A stretch of 64,000 bases of DNA from Ashinkailepas kermadecensis (lineage: Eukaryota > Arthropoda > Thecostraca > Neolepadidae): contig JAOTOM010003946.1 of NCBI GenBank assembly GCA_034440615.1, positions 124,001 through 188,000 on the forward strand. Reading direction: 5' to 3'. Positions 32,101 to 44,100 of this stretch are shown here, one piece after another. How positions within the stretch are numbered: position 1 is the stretch's first letter; each line of letters opens with the position of its first letter. A program made the translations under genes and the position numbers. The notes beneath the pieces are model-generated. The model searched no databases. It was not told where the DNA came from and saw nothing but the letters and a program-made list of their open reading frames with translations.

Positions 32101-35100
32101 TCAACAGTACGGTCAGACCAACGCTACGCAGGCGTCGTCCTCACACACATTAATTCATCCTTCATCCATAGAAACGATATACGGCCACGGTGCATGGGGC
32201 AGAAGGGTGGGGTGGGGGCACCAAACATGCCAACGGTTGCCGACCAAACGTTACTCCTGAACAGCAGCCAGGGCAATGAAGAGGGAAACACTAAGCTTGT
32301 TTTAGTTACCGGCCAGGCTGCTCGGGGCATCATCAGGATTGTGGAGACACCGCATGCCAGCTCGTATCTAGTCCGGTTGGGGACTGGTACGTCACCAGCA
32401 AAGTCACGACTGGGATGGATCAGGTCAGTCGCTGACCTAGCTCGGGCGAGATCAGGAGGAAGGCAGGCTAGGCTACCTCGTACATTAACCTCGCCGAGGT
32501 CAGGATCAGGGCAGTCAGCCCAGACGCCGCTGTCGCAGCCTCACCTGGTACACGTCCAGCAGGCTAGGCTACCTCGTACACCAACCTCGCCGAGGTCAGG
32601 ATCAGGGCAGTCAGACCAGACGCCGCTGTCGCAGCCTCACCTGGTACACGTCCAGCAGGCTAGGCTACCTCGTACACTAACCTCGCCGAGGTCAGGATCA
32701 GGGCAGTCAGACCAGACGCCGCTGTCGCAGCCTCACCTGGTACACGTCCAGCAGCTGCGGCAGCGCCACACCCGCCTCAGCCAGCGCCGCCGCCGGCCAG
32801 CCGGGCTGGGCGGACGGCGCGCGGCACGAGTGCACCTCCAGCACGTGCACGATCGTCTCCAGCGGGAAGTAGGCGGGCTGGCCGACGTAGGCACGCGCCA
32901 GCTCGGTGACGGCGGGCGCTGCCGCCTCCGGAGCGGCCGCCGCCACCTCCAGCTGCGTCTGCAGTAGGCTGGTCCAGAGCGCGCGCACCAGCGCCGCGTC
33001 CCGGTGGGCGGCGCACACCACGATCGCCAGCTGGCAGCGGTGCAGCTGCAGCTGGTCGCACAGCTGGTAGAGCGCAGTCACGTCCAGCAGGTCAGCATTC
33101 AGCAGCGTCTCCTGGTCCCGCCAGCGGCCTCGCACCGCCTCCAGCACCTGGGCCTGGACACGCGCTACCTGTCGGCACACGGCAATGTCACCTGTGGGCA
33201 CATTTCCCCCTCCAGCACCTGGGCCTGGACACGCGCTACCTGTCGGCACATGGCAATGTCACCTGTCGGCACATTTCCCCCTCCAGTACCCGGGCTTGAA
33301 CACGCGCTACCTGTCAGCACATTTCCGCCTCCAGTACCTGGGCCTGAACGTGCTACCTGTCGGCACACGACAATGTCACCTGTCTGCACATTTCCGCCTC
33401 CAGTACCTGGGCCTGAACGTGCTACCTGTCGGCACGCGGCAATGTCAACTGTCGGCACATTTCAGCCTCCAGTACGCGCGCCACCTGTTGCTACATCGTC
33501 CCCAGCATCTGCGCCCGCAAACGCACCATCTCTTAGAATCTCAGATAATACGCCAGGGACAACGCAATGGTCTAGCCAGCGACAACACACACACACACCG
33601 AAAGTGCTCACCACAGAGCGCGACAGGACACCAATAGAATGCATATCACACCGCACGAGCCTGAACTGATCTCCAATTCCAGATCGATCCTATCGCAACC
33701 GGGCGAATCAGGGGTCAGTGCAGCAGTTCAGTGTGCCGACTACCACCACCAGTCCCTCCCCGCCGACTACCACCCTCACTCCGGCCACCTGTGTTGAGGG
33801 CGAGATTAAAACACGTTTCACCCTATTCACGCTACAACCTGAATACGCCATTAAACCGTACTGGTGGTCGGCTGTCGCTGAAGGCCGCTTTGACGGGCCA
33901 AAACAAACGGCGAGACGGAAGATTCCATCCGCAACTGAGTTAGCGAACTGGCCAGGCACGAACACATGTCAATGTCATCCCTCACCTCCATCTTCTCCTC
34001 GAGCTCGTGGAGGAGCTCTCCCTGGCTGGCAGCAGACACCTGCATCTGACTCGACTTGACACACAGGATGGCTCTGGCCAGGTACTCGATCCGCTGTACC
34101 AGCGGCACATCCGTCCTGGGGAACGGTCAGCGTCACGGCAGGCAGCCGGTCTCACACTGGAGAACAGTCAGCGTCACGGCAGGCAGCCGGTCTCACACTG
34201 GAGAACGGTCAGCGTCACGGCAGGCAGCCGGTCTCACACTGGAGAACGGTCAGCGTCACGGCAGGCAGCCGGTCTCACTGGAGAATGGTCAGCGTCACGG
34301 CAGGCAGCCGGTCTCACACTGGAGAACGGTCAGCGTCACGGCAGGCAGCCGGTCTCACACTGGAGAACGGTCAGCGTCACGGCAGGCAGCCGGTCTCACA
34401 CTGGAGAACGGTCAGCGTCACGGCTAGGGTGGCAGTCGGCCTCACACTGGAGAACGGTCATCGCCACGGCTGTGGTGGCAGCCGGCCTCACACTGGGGAA
34501 CGGTCAGCGTCACGGCTAGGGTGGCAGTCGGCCTCACACTAGAGAACGGTCAGCGTCACAACCAGGGTGGTGTTGTATTCTTGTTGCCTTTCCCTTCATT
34601 CCTTTTTCCTTATGTTTCCAGAGTTGCACTGCCATATCTCACAGATCTGGCAGTACGCCACGGTTCGCAGCCGAGACAAATACAGTCTACACCCTGACGC
34701 CTGACGGAAAGGTAACAAGAACACAACAGGTGGCAGCCAGTCTCACACTGGGGAACGGTCAGCGTCACGCAAGGTAGCAGTCGGCGTCACACTGGGATAC
34801 AGTCGCCGTCACACTGGGATATAGTCGGCGTCACACTGGGGTGCAGTCGGCGTCACACTGGGATACAGTCGCCGTCACACTGGGATATAGTCGGCGTCAC
34901 ACTGGGGTGCAGTCGGCGTCACACTGGGATACAGTCGCCGTCACACTGGGATATAGTCGGCGTCACACTGGGATACAGTTGCCGTCACACTGGGATACAG
35001 TCGCCGTCACACTGGGATACAGTCGCCGTCACACTGGGATATAGTCGGCGTCACACTGGGGTACAGTCGCCGTTACACTGGGAAACAGTCGCCGTCACAC

Positions 35101-38100
35101 TGGGATACAGTCGTCGTCACACTGGGATACAGTCGCCGTCACACTGGGATACAGTCGCCGTCACACTGGGGTGCAGTCGGCGTCACACTGGGATATAGTC
35201 GCCGTCACACTGGGATACAGTCGCCGTCACACTGGGATATAGTCGGCGTCACACTGGGGTGCAGTCGGCGTCACACTGGGATATAGTCGCCGTCACACTG
35301 GGATACAGTCGCCGTCACACTGGGATAGTCACAGTCGCCGTCACACTGGGATACAGTCACAGTCGCCGTCACACTGGGGTGCAGTCGGCGTCACACTGGG
35401 ATATAGTCGCCGTCACACTGGGATACAGTCGCCGTCACACTGGGATACAGTCGCCGTCACACTGGGGTGCAGTCGGCGTCACACTGGGATATAGTCGCCG
35501 TCACACTGGGATACAGTCGCCGTCACACTGGGATAGTCACAGTCGCCGTCACACTGGGATACAGTCACAGTCGCCGTCACACTGGGATACAGTCGCCGTC
35601 ACACTGGGATACAGTCGCCGTCACACTGGAATACAGTCGGCGTCATACTGGGGTGCAGTCGGCGTTACACTGGTTGGTTGGTTATTGGTTTTACGACACG
35701 TCGACCGTTGAGTCATGTAGCGTCGCCAATCTCTCACGCCGATTGGTCGCGGGCGAAGAGTAGCGACAGGTGAGACTCGAACCCACAACCTTTCGATTGT
35801 GAGACGAGCATCTTACCCCTAGACCACTCGTCTCCGGCGTCACACTGGGATACAGTCGGCGTCGCACTGGGATACAGTCGGCGTCACACTGGGATACAGT
35901 CGACGTCACACTGGGATACAGCCGGCGTCACACTAGGGTACAGTCGGGTGTCATGGGAGGGACGGAGTCGGCGTCGCACTGGGATACAGTCGCCGTCACA
36001 CTGGGATACCGTCGGCGTCACACTGGGGTACAGTCGCCGCCACACTGGTTGGTTATTGGTTTTACGACACGTCGACCGTTGAGTCATGTAGCGTCGCCAA
36101 TCTCTCACGCCGATTGGTCGCGGGCGAAGAGTAGCGACAGGTGAGATTCGAACCCACAACCTTTCGATTGCGAGACGAGTATCTTACCCCTAGGCCACTC
36201 GTCCCCGCCGCCACACTGGGATACAGTCGCCGTCACACTGGTGGTGGTGGTTATTGGTTTTACGACACGTCGACCATTCAGCCATGTAGCGTCGCCAATC
36301 TCTCACGCCGATTGGTCGCGGGCGAAGAGTAGCGACAGGCGAGACTCGAACCCACTTGTTGTTATTTGGGTTTAAGGGCGCTTCGACCACTGGGATACAG
36401 TCGGCGTCACACTGGGATAAAGTCGGGTGTCAGATGGGAGGGACGGAGTCGGCGGCACACTGTGGTAGAGTAGGCGTCACACTGGAGTGGTCGGCGTCAC
36501 AGTTGAGTATAGTAGGCGTCGCACGTATACATTCAGCGTCAGGTGGAAGGATGGGGGTAGCGTCATACTGGGGAGTAAATGACACATGGAAGTTTGCGTC
36601 ACATTAGGCAGTGTCCTGATGGTAATCTTCCGCAGAGCGGAGAGTATCCAACAAAAATTTGGAACCCGAAATGGTATCAGGACATGGACAGTATGAAATG
36701 AACAAGATGACGATGGAAAGGTGTGGAACGACAGCCTCTTCCAAGATTTTGATGGAGTAACTGCAAAGAAACACAAAGATGAAGCTTGCAACTATTTCTG
36801 TACTTCAATTATGAGAAGTTCGCTGTATTTAATTCAGGAAGTGAACACTTTCAACGGGAGGTTCGAACAACTTGTGGTTTTCACTTAAATTATGGAATTG
36901 AAGAACAATGAGACTGGGTTTTAGTCAGTGCCAAATCACCTGACTAATTAACCGCGCTCATTCTGCCTCTTCACATCCCAGCCCTACCTACATAGCATCT
37001 CTCCCGTCTGGCCTTGTCTCGCTCTGCCTCGGAGGGGCTCACCCGTGTCTCTCGGCGAGCTTGGCCAACACCTTTGCGGCTGCCAGGTGTTTGTTGTTGC
37101 GCTCGTAGTATTTCCAGAGCAGGTCTAGGATGCGCACGCTCGGTGCCGCGCCAGACGTGCGGGTCAGAAACGCCTCCACGTAGGGCGACTTCACCTAGTT
37201 TCGGACAGCAAAGCCACGTCAGACAGAAGCTGACTTCACGGCAAGCCACTCGGACAGCATATGGGCTTCGTGTGACAACTAACGGCTGTTCAGTATGACG
37301 TGGGAAATGTTTTGAAGCGCAATATTTCTGGAATTTACCAACCGATTGGAATGCATTCTGTCCATGGGAAAACACAATTGTTGCAATTGCACACACAAAT
37401 TTCACCGGTATATATTAGCTCTGTCAGCCGTGGCATCCTTGGAGTAAAAAGTATGTACGAGTCATGCTCAATCGCCGATGTTGTTCACAAAATCAAAACA
37501 TGAGCAAAGTCAGCATCGTAGCATATTTTAAACACAACCAAGTTGAAAACAGATGGACAGGTGCAGGATTCGGGAGAAGGCAGGAAGGCCAAGATAATTG
37601 CCGATTCCCTGCGAAGGCAACTGGTCCGCGCTACCAAAGGAAAACAGAAGGAAAAAGCTTGGCATCTCACAGAAGTCGTCGGCCAGAAAACTTGGAATTT
37701 CAAAAACGTATGTTCACTTGGTACTTGAAGAGGATGGAGGTAAGTACATGCAAAAATAAAATCACCAAAAGTAACAGATGGACAGGTTAAAGTATTTCTT
37801 GCTCGACTATGTAGACTATCGCGCGGTTCAATTCAATAAGCTGCGAGACTGAAGTAGTGATGGAGCACGGATCCTGCTGTACACACAGCGGTAGCCAAAT
37901 GCACTCAAATACCGGCTTTTCGGCGTCTGCTGGTGGTGACCTCTCTCCCATGGTCCAGTGCATGCCAGCTGGTGGTGACCTCCCTGCCATGGTCCAGTGC
38001 ATGCCAGCTGGTGGTGACCTCCCTGCCATGGTCCAGTGCATGCCGGCTGGTGGTGACCTCCCTCCCATGGTCCAGTACATGCCGGCTAGTGGTGACCTCC

Positions 38101-41100
38101 CCATGGTCCAGTACATGCCGGCTGGTGGTGACCTCCCCATGGTCCAGTACATGCCGGCTGGTGGTGACCTCCCTCCCATGGTCCAGTGCATGCCGGCTGG
38201 TGGTGACCTCCCTCCCATGGTCCAGTGCATGCCGGCTGGTGGTGACCTCCCTCCCATGGTCCAGTGCATGCCAGCTGGTGGTGACCTCCCTCCCATGGTC
38301 CAGTACATGCCAGCTGGTGGTGACCTCCCTCCCATGGTCAGTGCATGCCAGCTGGTGGTGACCTCCTCCCATGGTCCAGTACATGTCGGCTGGTGGTGAC
38401 CTCCTCCCATGGTCCAGTACATGCCAGCTGGTGGTGACCTCCCTCCCATGGTCCAGTACATGCCGGCTGGTGGTGACCTCCCTCCCATGGTCCAGTGCAT
38501 GCCGGCTGGTGAGGACGTCCCTCCCTGCCATGGTCCAGTGCATGCCAGCTGGTGGTGACCTCCCTCCCATGGTCCAGTGCATGCCGGCTGGTGGTGACCT
38601 CCCTCACATGGTCCAGTGCATGCCGGCTGGTGAGGACGTCCCTCCCATGGTCCAGTGCATGCCGGCTGGTGGTGACCTCCCTCCCATGGTCCAGTACATG
38701 CCAGCTGGTGAGGACGTCCCTCCCATGGTCCAGTGCATGCCGGAAAGCACGTTCCCAAGCAACTAGTGTGGATAACATCAGCCCGCGGATGGCAACAAAA
38801 TGGTAATTGTATCGAGCAAGATCAATGTGGGCACCCAAGAGTAGAGGCAAAAGCACCTGTGGCAAGTTCTGATACCATTTCTGGATGCCAAGTATCTGAA
38901 CTGTCATGCCCTGTTTTGCCCAGGCATCGTCAGCGCCCATTACGCCAACAAGAACATGAAACTGCTGGAGGAGGCAGGGGTGCGGGTTCTACCTCGCACC
39001 ATGAATCCACTCTGCGCACCCTAAATCAACCAGGGGTACCGGTTGCATCTAGCACCATGAATTATCCCTACACAGACCAAATCAGGCCCATCGAAGATTG
39101 CTGACCGATTAGTAAGCAGAAAGCATACCACGGAGGCTGGGAGGCACGGTCTGATAACTAATTGAAGCTTCGAATCCAACAAGCAGTCTGCGAAGTTGAT
39201 CAGAAGGTAGTGCCAAATATGGGAACTGTCAGCACCCGTACGTTGGACCGCCGACAGGAGCATCGTGTCTGAGATACATTGGGTGATTATGTTTATGAAC
39301 CAAGATGTGATATAGAACATGTGAGCCTAAATTTGCCGTGCAACATTAATTGTGTGGCGGAGATTTCAATATTTTTCCATTTCAACCTGACCACCCGCGA
39401 TAGCAGCAAATTGAGTCATCGCCCCGGTACCTGGGTAGCGAGGGACCAAGTGTCAGCCGACTGACCTGAACTTTCCACCAGCTGACCTCTTCGCAAACCT
39501 CAATGACCATTCCGCACAACAGATTGCATTGAACCCAAGATCAGCCAGCCGATTCATTGTGGGGACTTTATCTCAAGACGACTTCAGACGTTCACAAAAA
39601 GACATATTTCTGAGTCCCGTCATTATAAGAAGATAGAGACCAGGTCATCGTAACGGGAAGGGCGGCAACACGATGGGCAGCTGATTTGGGCCAAGGCTTG
39701 CAAATATGCATACAAACCGAAAGGCAGAGCCATTATGGGACTGATACCAGTTCACTGTCCTAACCCGTCTACAGGCCGATTGAGCCTATCCTTAGGCCAG
39801 CTGGCCTCTGGCCTCACCTTTCGACCAGCCAGCCGGCCCCTCTCACCAGCCGGCCGACCTTCGACTACATCGTCCACCGGCTGGCCTCTGGCCTCACCTT
39901 TCGACCAGCCAGCCGGCCCCTCTCACCAGCCGGCCGACCTTCGACTACATCGTCCACCGGCTGGCCTCTGGCCTCACCTTCCGACCAGCCAGCCGGCCGA
40001 CCTTCGACTACATCGTCCACCGGCTGACCTGCAGCTGGCCTCTGGCCTCACCTTTCGACCAGCCAGTCGGCCCCTCTCACCAGCCGGCCGACCTTCGACT
40101 ACATCGTCCACCGGCTGACCTGCAGCAGTCGGTCGGAGCGGTTCTCGGCCACCATCCAGTTGTAGACGGCCACGTGCAGCAGCTGGTCGGTGGAGCGCAG
40201 CGTCGCCTCCAGCACGCGCTCCGCCTGTCGCGCCGCCTGCTGCCGCTGGTCGGCCGGCTCGGCCGCCGGCGGTGCGCCTGGCCGCGCCGGCACTGGCGAC
40301 TGCCGCTCACCGCTGACGGCGCGCGCCGTCAGCGACGACAGCATGTTGAGCACCACGTCGTAACACTCGGACCTGTTGCGAACGGCAACATGTTGAGCAC
40401 CACGTCGTAACACCCGGGCCTGCTGTGAACGTGGCCGCCATCAGCGGCAGCATGTTGAGCACCACGTCGTAACACTCGGGCCTGCTGTGAACGTGGCCGC
40501 CATCAGCGGCAGCATGTTGAGCACCACGTCGTAACACCCGGACCTGCTGTAAACGTGGCCGTCATCAGCAGCAGTATGTTGAGCACCACGTCGTAACACT
40601 CGGACCTGCTGTGAACGTGGCCGTCATCAGCAGCAGCATGTTGAGCACCACGTCGTAACACTCGGGCCTGCTGTGAACGTGGCCGCCATCAGCAGCAGGA
40701 TGTTGAGCACCACGTCGTAACATTCGGGTCTGCTGTGAACGTGGCCACCATCAGCAGCAGTATGTTGAGCACCACGTCGTAACACCCGGGCCTGCTGTGA
40801 ACGTGGCCGCCATCAGCGGCAGCATGTTGAGCACCACGTCGTAACACCCGGACCTGCTGTAAACGTGGCCGTCATCAGCAGCAGTATGTTGAGCACCACG
40901 TCGTAACACTCGGGCCTGCTGTGAACGTGGCCGCCATCAGCAGCAGGATGTTGAGCACCACGTCGTAACATTCGGGTCTGCTGTGAACGTGGCCGCCATC
41001 AGCAGCAGTATGTTGAGCACCACGTCGTAACACCCGGACCTGCTGTAAACGTGGCCGTCATCAGCAGCAGCATGTTGAGCACCACGTCGTAACACTCGGG

Positions 41101-44100
41101 TCTGCTGTGAACGTAGCCGCCGAATGTGAACAAGGCGTTGTGGCATTGTATCAGACACGCACACATGACAACAGACGCCCACCAGCTTACTGACACACCA
41201 CAGGGAACAGATGTCATCGTGATGTCCCGTCAGCCTGTACAAAAGCCGAGCAAGACAGGGCGCATCACAAGGGGCCGCCGCACACCGAGGCAGCCTCCCC
41301 AATCACTACTCACATGCACTCCCATTAACTCACTACCGTGCGCCGTACTCCTGCACATCAATCCACTGTACCCCAGCACTGGACCTGGTATTGCGGCTTC
41401 TGTGTTATGATACTGTAACGCATGCACCACAGCACTGACCAGCGTGCCCGTAGATCACTGTGATCAGCGTGCCGTAGATCACTGTGACCAGCATGCCCGT
41501 AGATCACTGTGACCAGCATGCCCGTAGACCACTGCGACCAGCATGCCCGTAGACCACTGTGACCAGAGTACCCTGGTACTGTGAATAGTGCATCCTGGTA
41601 GTGTGACTAATACTGGTGTCTGAGACGTCTAATATTTTGGTAGTATGGCATAGCGCAGTGGTGGACTGGGATGATTTTAATGTTAAGCCAATTATAGCAA
41701 AGGATTAAGCAAACACTGAATCGATGGCCGTGGTGGTGAATTTGTGTTTTAGGGCACGTCTGTTATATCCGTTACGTATCATGGTTAAGTGATGGGTCTT
41801 ATCTCATATCAGAGCGCTTGCGGTGGGCGTTAAATTATGTCAAAATTTAGTTTGTAAGAAGGTAAAAATGTCCCCGATCTGAGGGTCATCAGCCAAAATT
41901 TACCGCAGTGTCATATCGATACTTCGAAGCCCAATATATCTGCGGCGTGCAGGTTCCAGTCTTGGGCAACCAACGAGTACGTGACATACTGCGAGTGGAG
42001 TGGCACAGCGTGGACACAGAGTGGATGGTGAACATCGAAATATCTGCATATTATTCTTCCCACGTTTTCTGGTGGCTAAGAAATTCGGATAACCGCTTAG
42101 CTTTGATGCACTTCATTTCTGATTAAATACGCTCCCAGATTGGCTACCGAACTGAGTCTCTAGTTATGTGTTCATTTTTGGACCTTTCGGTTTTTCTTTG
42201 TCTTCGGATGTGTTTTAGGGTTCCAGCCAATTTTTGTCAGGGGCCCGGCATATTTTGCGAGCCCGACTATTTTTAAGACTTGCTGCTTTTTTGTGCGCCA
42301 AAGATATTTTTTTAGGTATCGGTGCGTTTTCGCGGACACCGAAGTATTTATTTAGTGCGCGGTCTTTTTGCTTCTTTTCTAGTTAGTTAGTTATTTGGGC
42401 TTTCGGGCGCTTCGACTGCTCTGGTCATATTGCGCCCATTTGCTTCTTTTCTGGGACCATGTCGATTTTTGAGGGCCCTAGCCTGTTTTGGGGGCCCCAT
42501 GCGGTCTCAAACCCCGCTGTGCTTTGAGGGCCCCGTTGTATTTTTTTTTTTTTTAGATCCCGGTGTGTTTATTTAGAGCTACGAAGCATGTTTTAAGGCC
42601 CTTCTGGTGTTTTTTTTTCCCAGACTCGGTACGCTTTGGAGGGCCCGGTGCATTTTCGTCCTCCAGTTATGCTCTCAGGGTGCCGCTGTGTTTATTTGGG
42701 GTTCCTCGCTCATATTTGTGGGACCTCAGCACGATATTAGGGGCTCCGGTATAATTTCTCAGGGTCCTGTCGCGACCAGTTAGTTAGTTAGTTATTTGGG
42801 CTTTAGGGCGCTTCGACCAGTTTTGATCATTCGCGCCCACTGTCGCGACCAGTGTTAAAATATTGAATTTTCATCAGGTGTGAGATGTCGAAACGAGTAC
42901 AGCGGGATGTCGAAATCGCCATGGAAATAATATGGCTTAAAATACTTCGATCTTAAACCCAGTTTTGAGAAAATTGCGTACATATAACCATACACGTACA
43001 ACCCGTTTTGCGTGTTTTGGGAGGTACCTACTTTGGGGATACCGATATCAACGATAACAATACAAATACTTATGCTATAAACTGGCATTGTGTAGCATAG
43101 CACATTATAGGTAATCCATTCACCTGGAATTGCACTACGGGATGTTCGTTATCACGATCCCGGATCCGCTATAGTGAGCATAAGCATGATGCTTAAAAAC
43201 AGGATTCTGTTAAAAGCGAGACGTGAAGACTTCACAACCACGCACCAAGATGCACGATGTCGATACTTATTTGGGAAGGGTGTCGATTCAGTGTTCAGTA
43301 AGTGGTGTATTCCACCCTATGTCTTGAATAATTTATCACTGGTCGCGACTCTTCGGGCCCAGGCGCGTGGTTCCGGGGAATCCCACGCCAGCTTTCTGGG
43401 CTCGACGCAATTTATGGTGACTTATTCTTAATTATGTGAAGTCCGAGCCACGGCCTGATTGTTCGGGCCTTCGGCGACATTTTTGTTGTGTCCCGTCGCG
43501 ATTTGTCGAGCTCCGGTACGGCTTTCAGCGCCGTATGAGATTTGCTAAGGCATCTGGTGGTATGTTTGGGCTAAAGGGCGATTTTCCTGGTTCGGACATT
43601 TATTTCTCGGAATCTCTTCATTTTGGAGGGATCCGGCTTTATTTTTGTCGGGTTCCGATGCGATTTTGGGACCACGCTGTGCATATTTGAAGACATCGAC
43701 GCCAATTTTTGGGAGACCCAAGGTAATTATTGATGCCTCGACCAGAATTTATGCGACTACCGACAAGAATGATGGGTGCCAAGCGCGATATTTGGGGGGC
43801 TTGGCGCTAGTTCATGGGGCGCGTTTTACTTATCCGGGCCCCAGCGCGATTTTGGCGTTCCTCGGTGCAAATTTTCGGGCCCGGTGCAAGTTTTTTGCTG
43901 TCCGCTGTATTTTTTCATAACCCCGAATTCTGTGGCCTCGACGCGAATTTATCGTGCCCTAGAATCATTTTTGGGGACCCCGGCGCGATTCTTGGGTTCA
44001 TGGGAGCCAACCTCATTAGGATGCAGGGGATTTACCTCTTTAGTATGCCACTGCGGCTGCTCAACGAGCTTTTTTGCAGCCGATGGCACCCCTCAGAGTA

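Larger units (their letters stand above)
34776..36475. repeat. 22-bp minisatellite in NUP155 intron 4, interrupted by SINEs
   Basis: The unit GTCGCCGTCACACTGGGATA with variants GTCGGCGTCACACTGGGGTG is repeated about 60 times. Higher-order groups such as 35160-35390 and 35390-35590 are repeated together. Three SINE-1 copies sit inside 35674-36355. Confidence 0.93.

Noticed and set aside
30965..32104. Open frames of up to 379 codons on the minus strand
   Set aside because: They are purely repetitive translations of the 47-bp array, open in several frames at once, and overlap the real NUP155 exon 7 only at the end.
34841..36332. Repetitive frames with SINE translation at the end
   Set aside because: Translation of the 22-bp array running into inverted SINE-1 copies.
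37787..38940. Long open frames on both strands (up to 323 codons)
   Set aside because: The 39-bp unit length is a multiple of three, so stop-free frames follow automatically. No non-repeat coding sequence.
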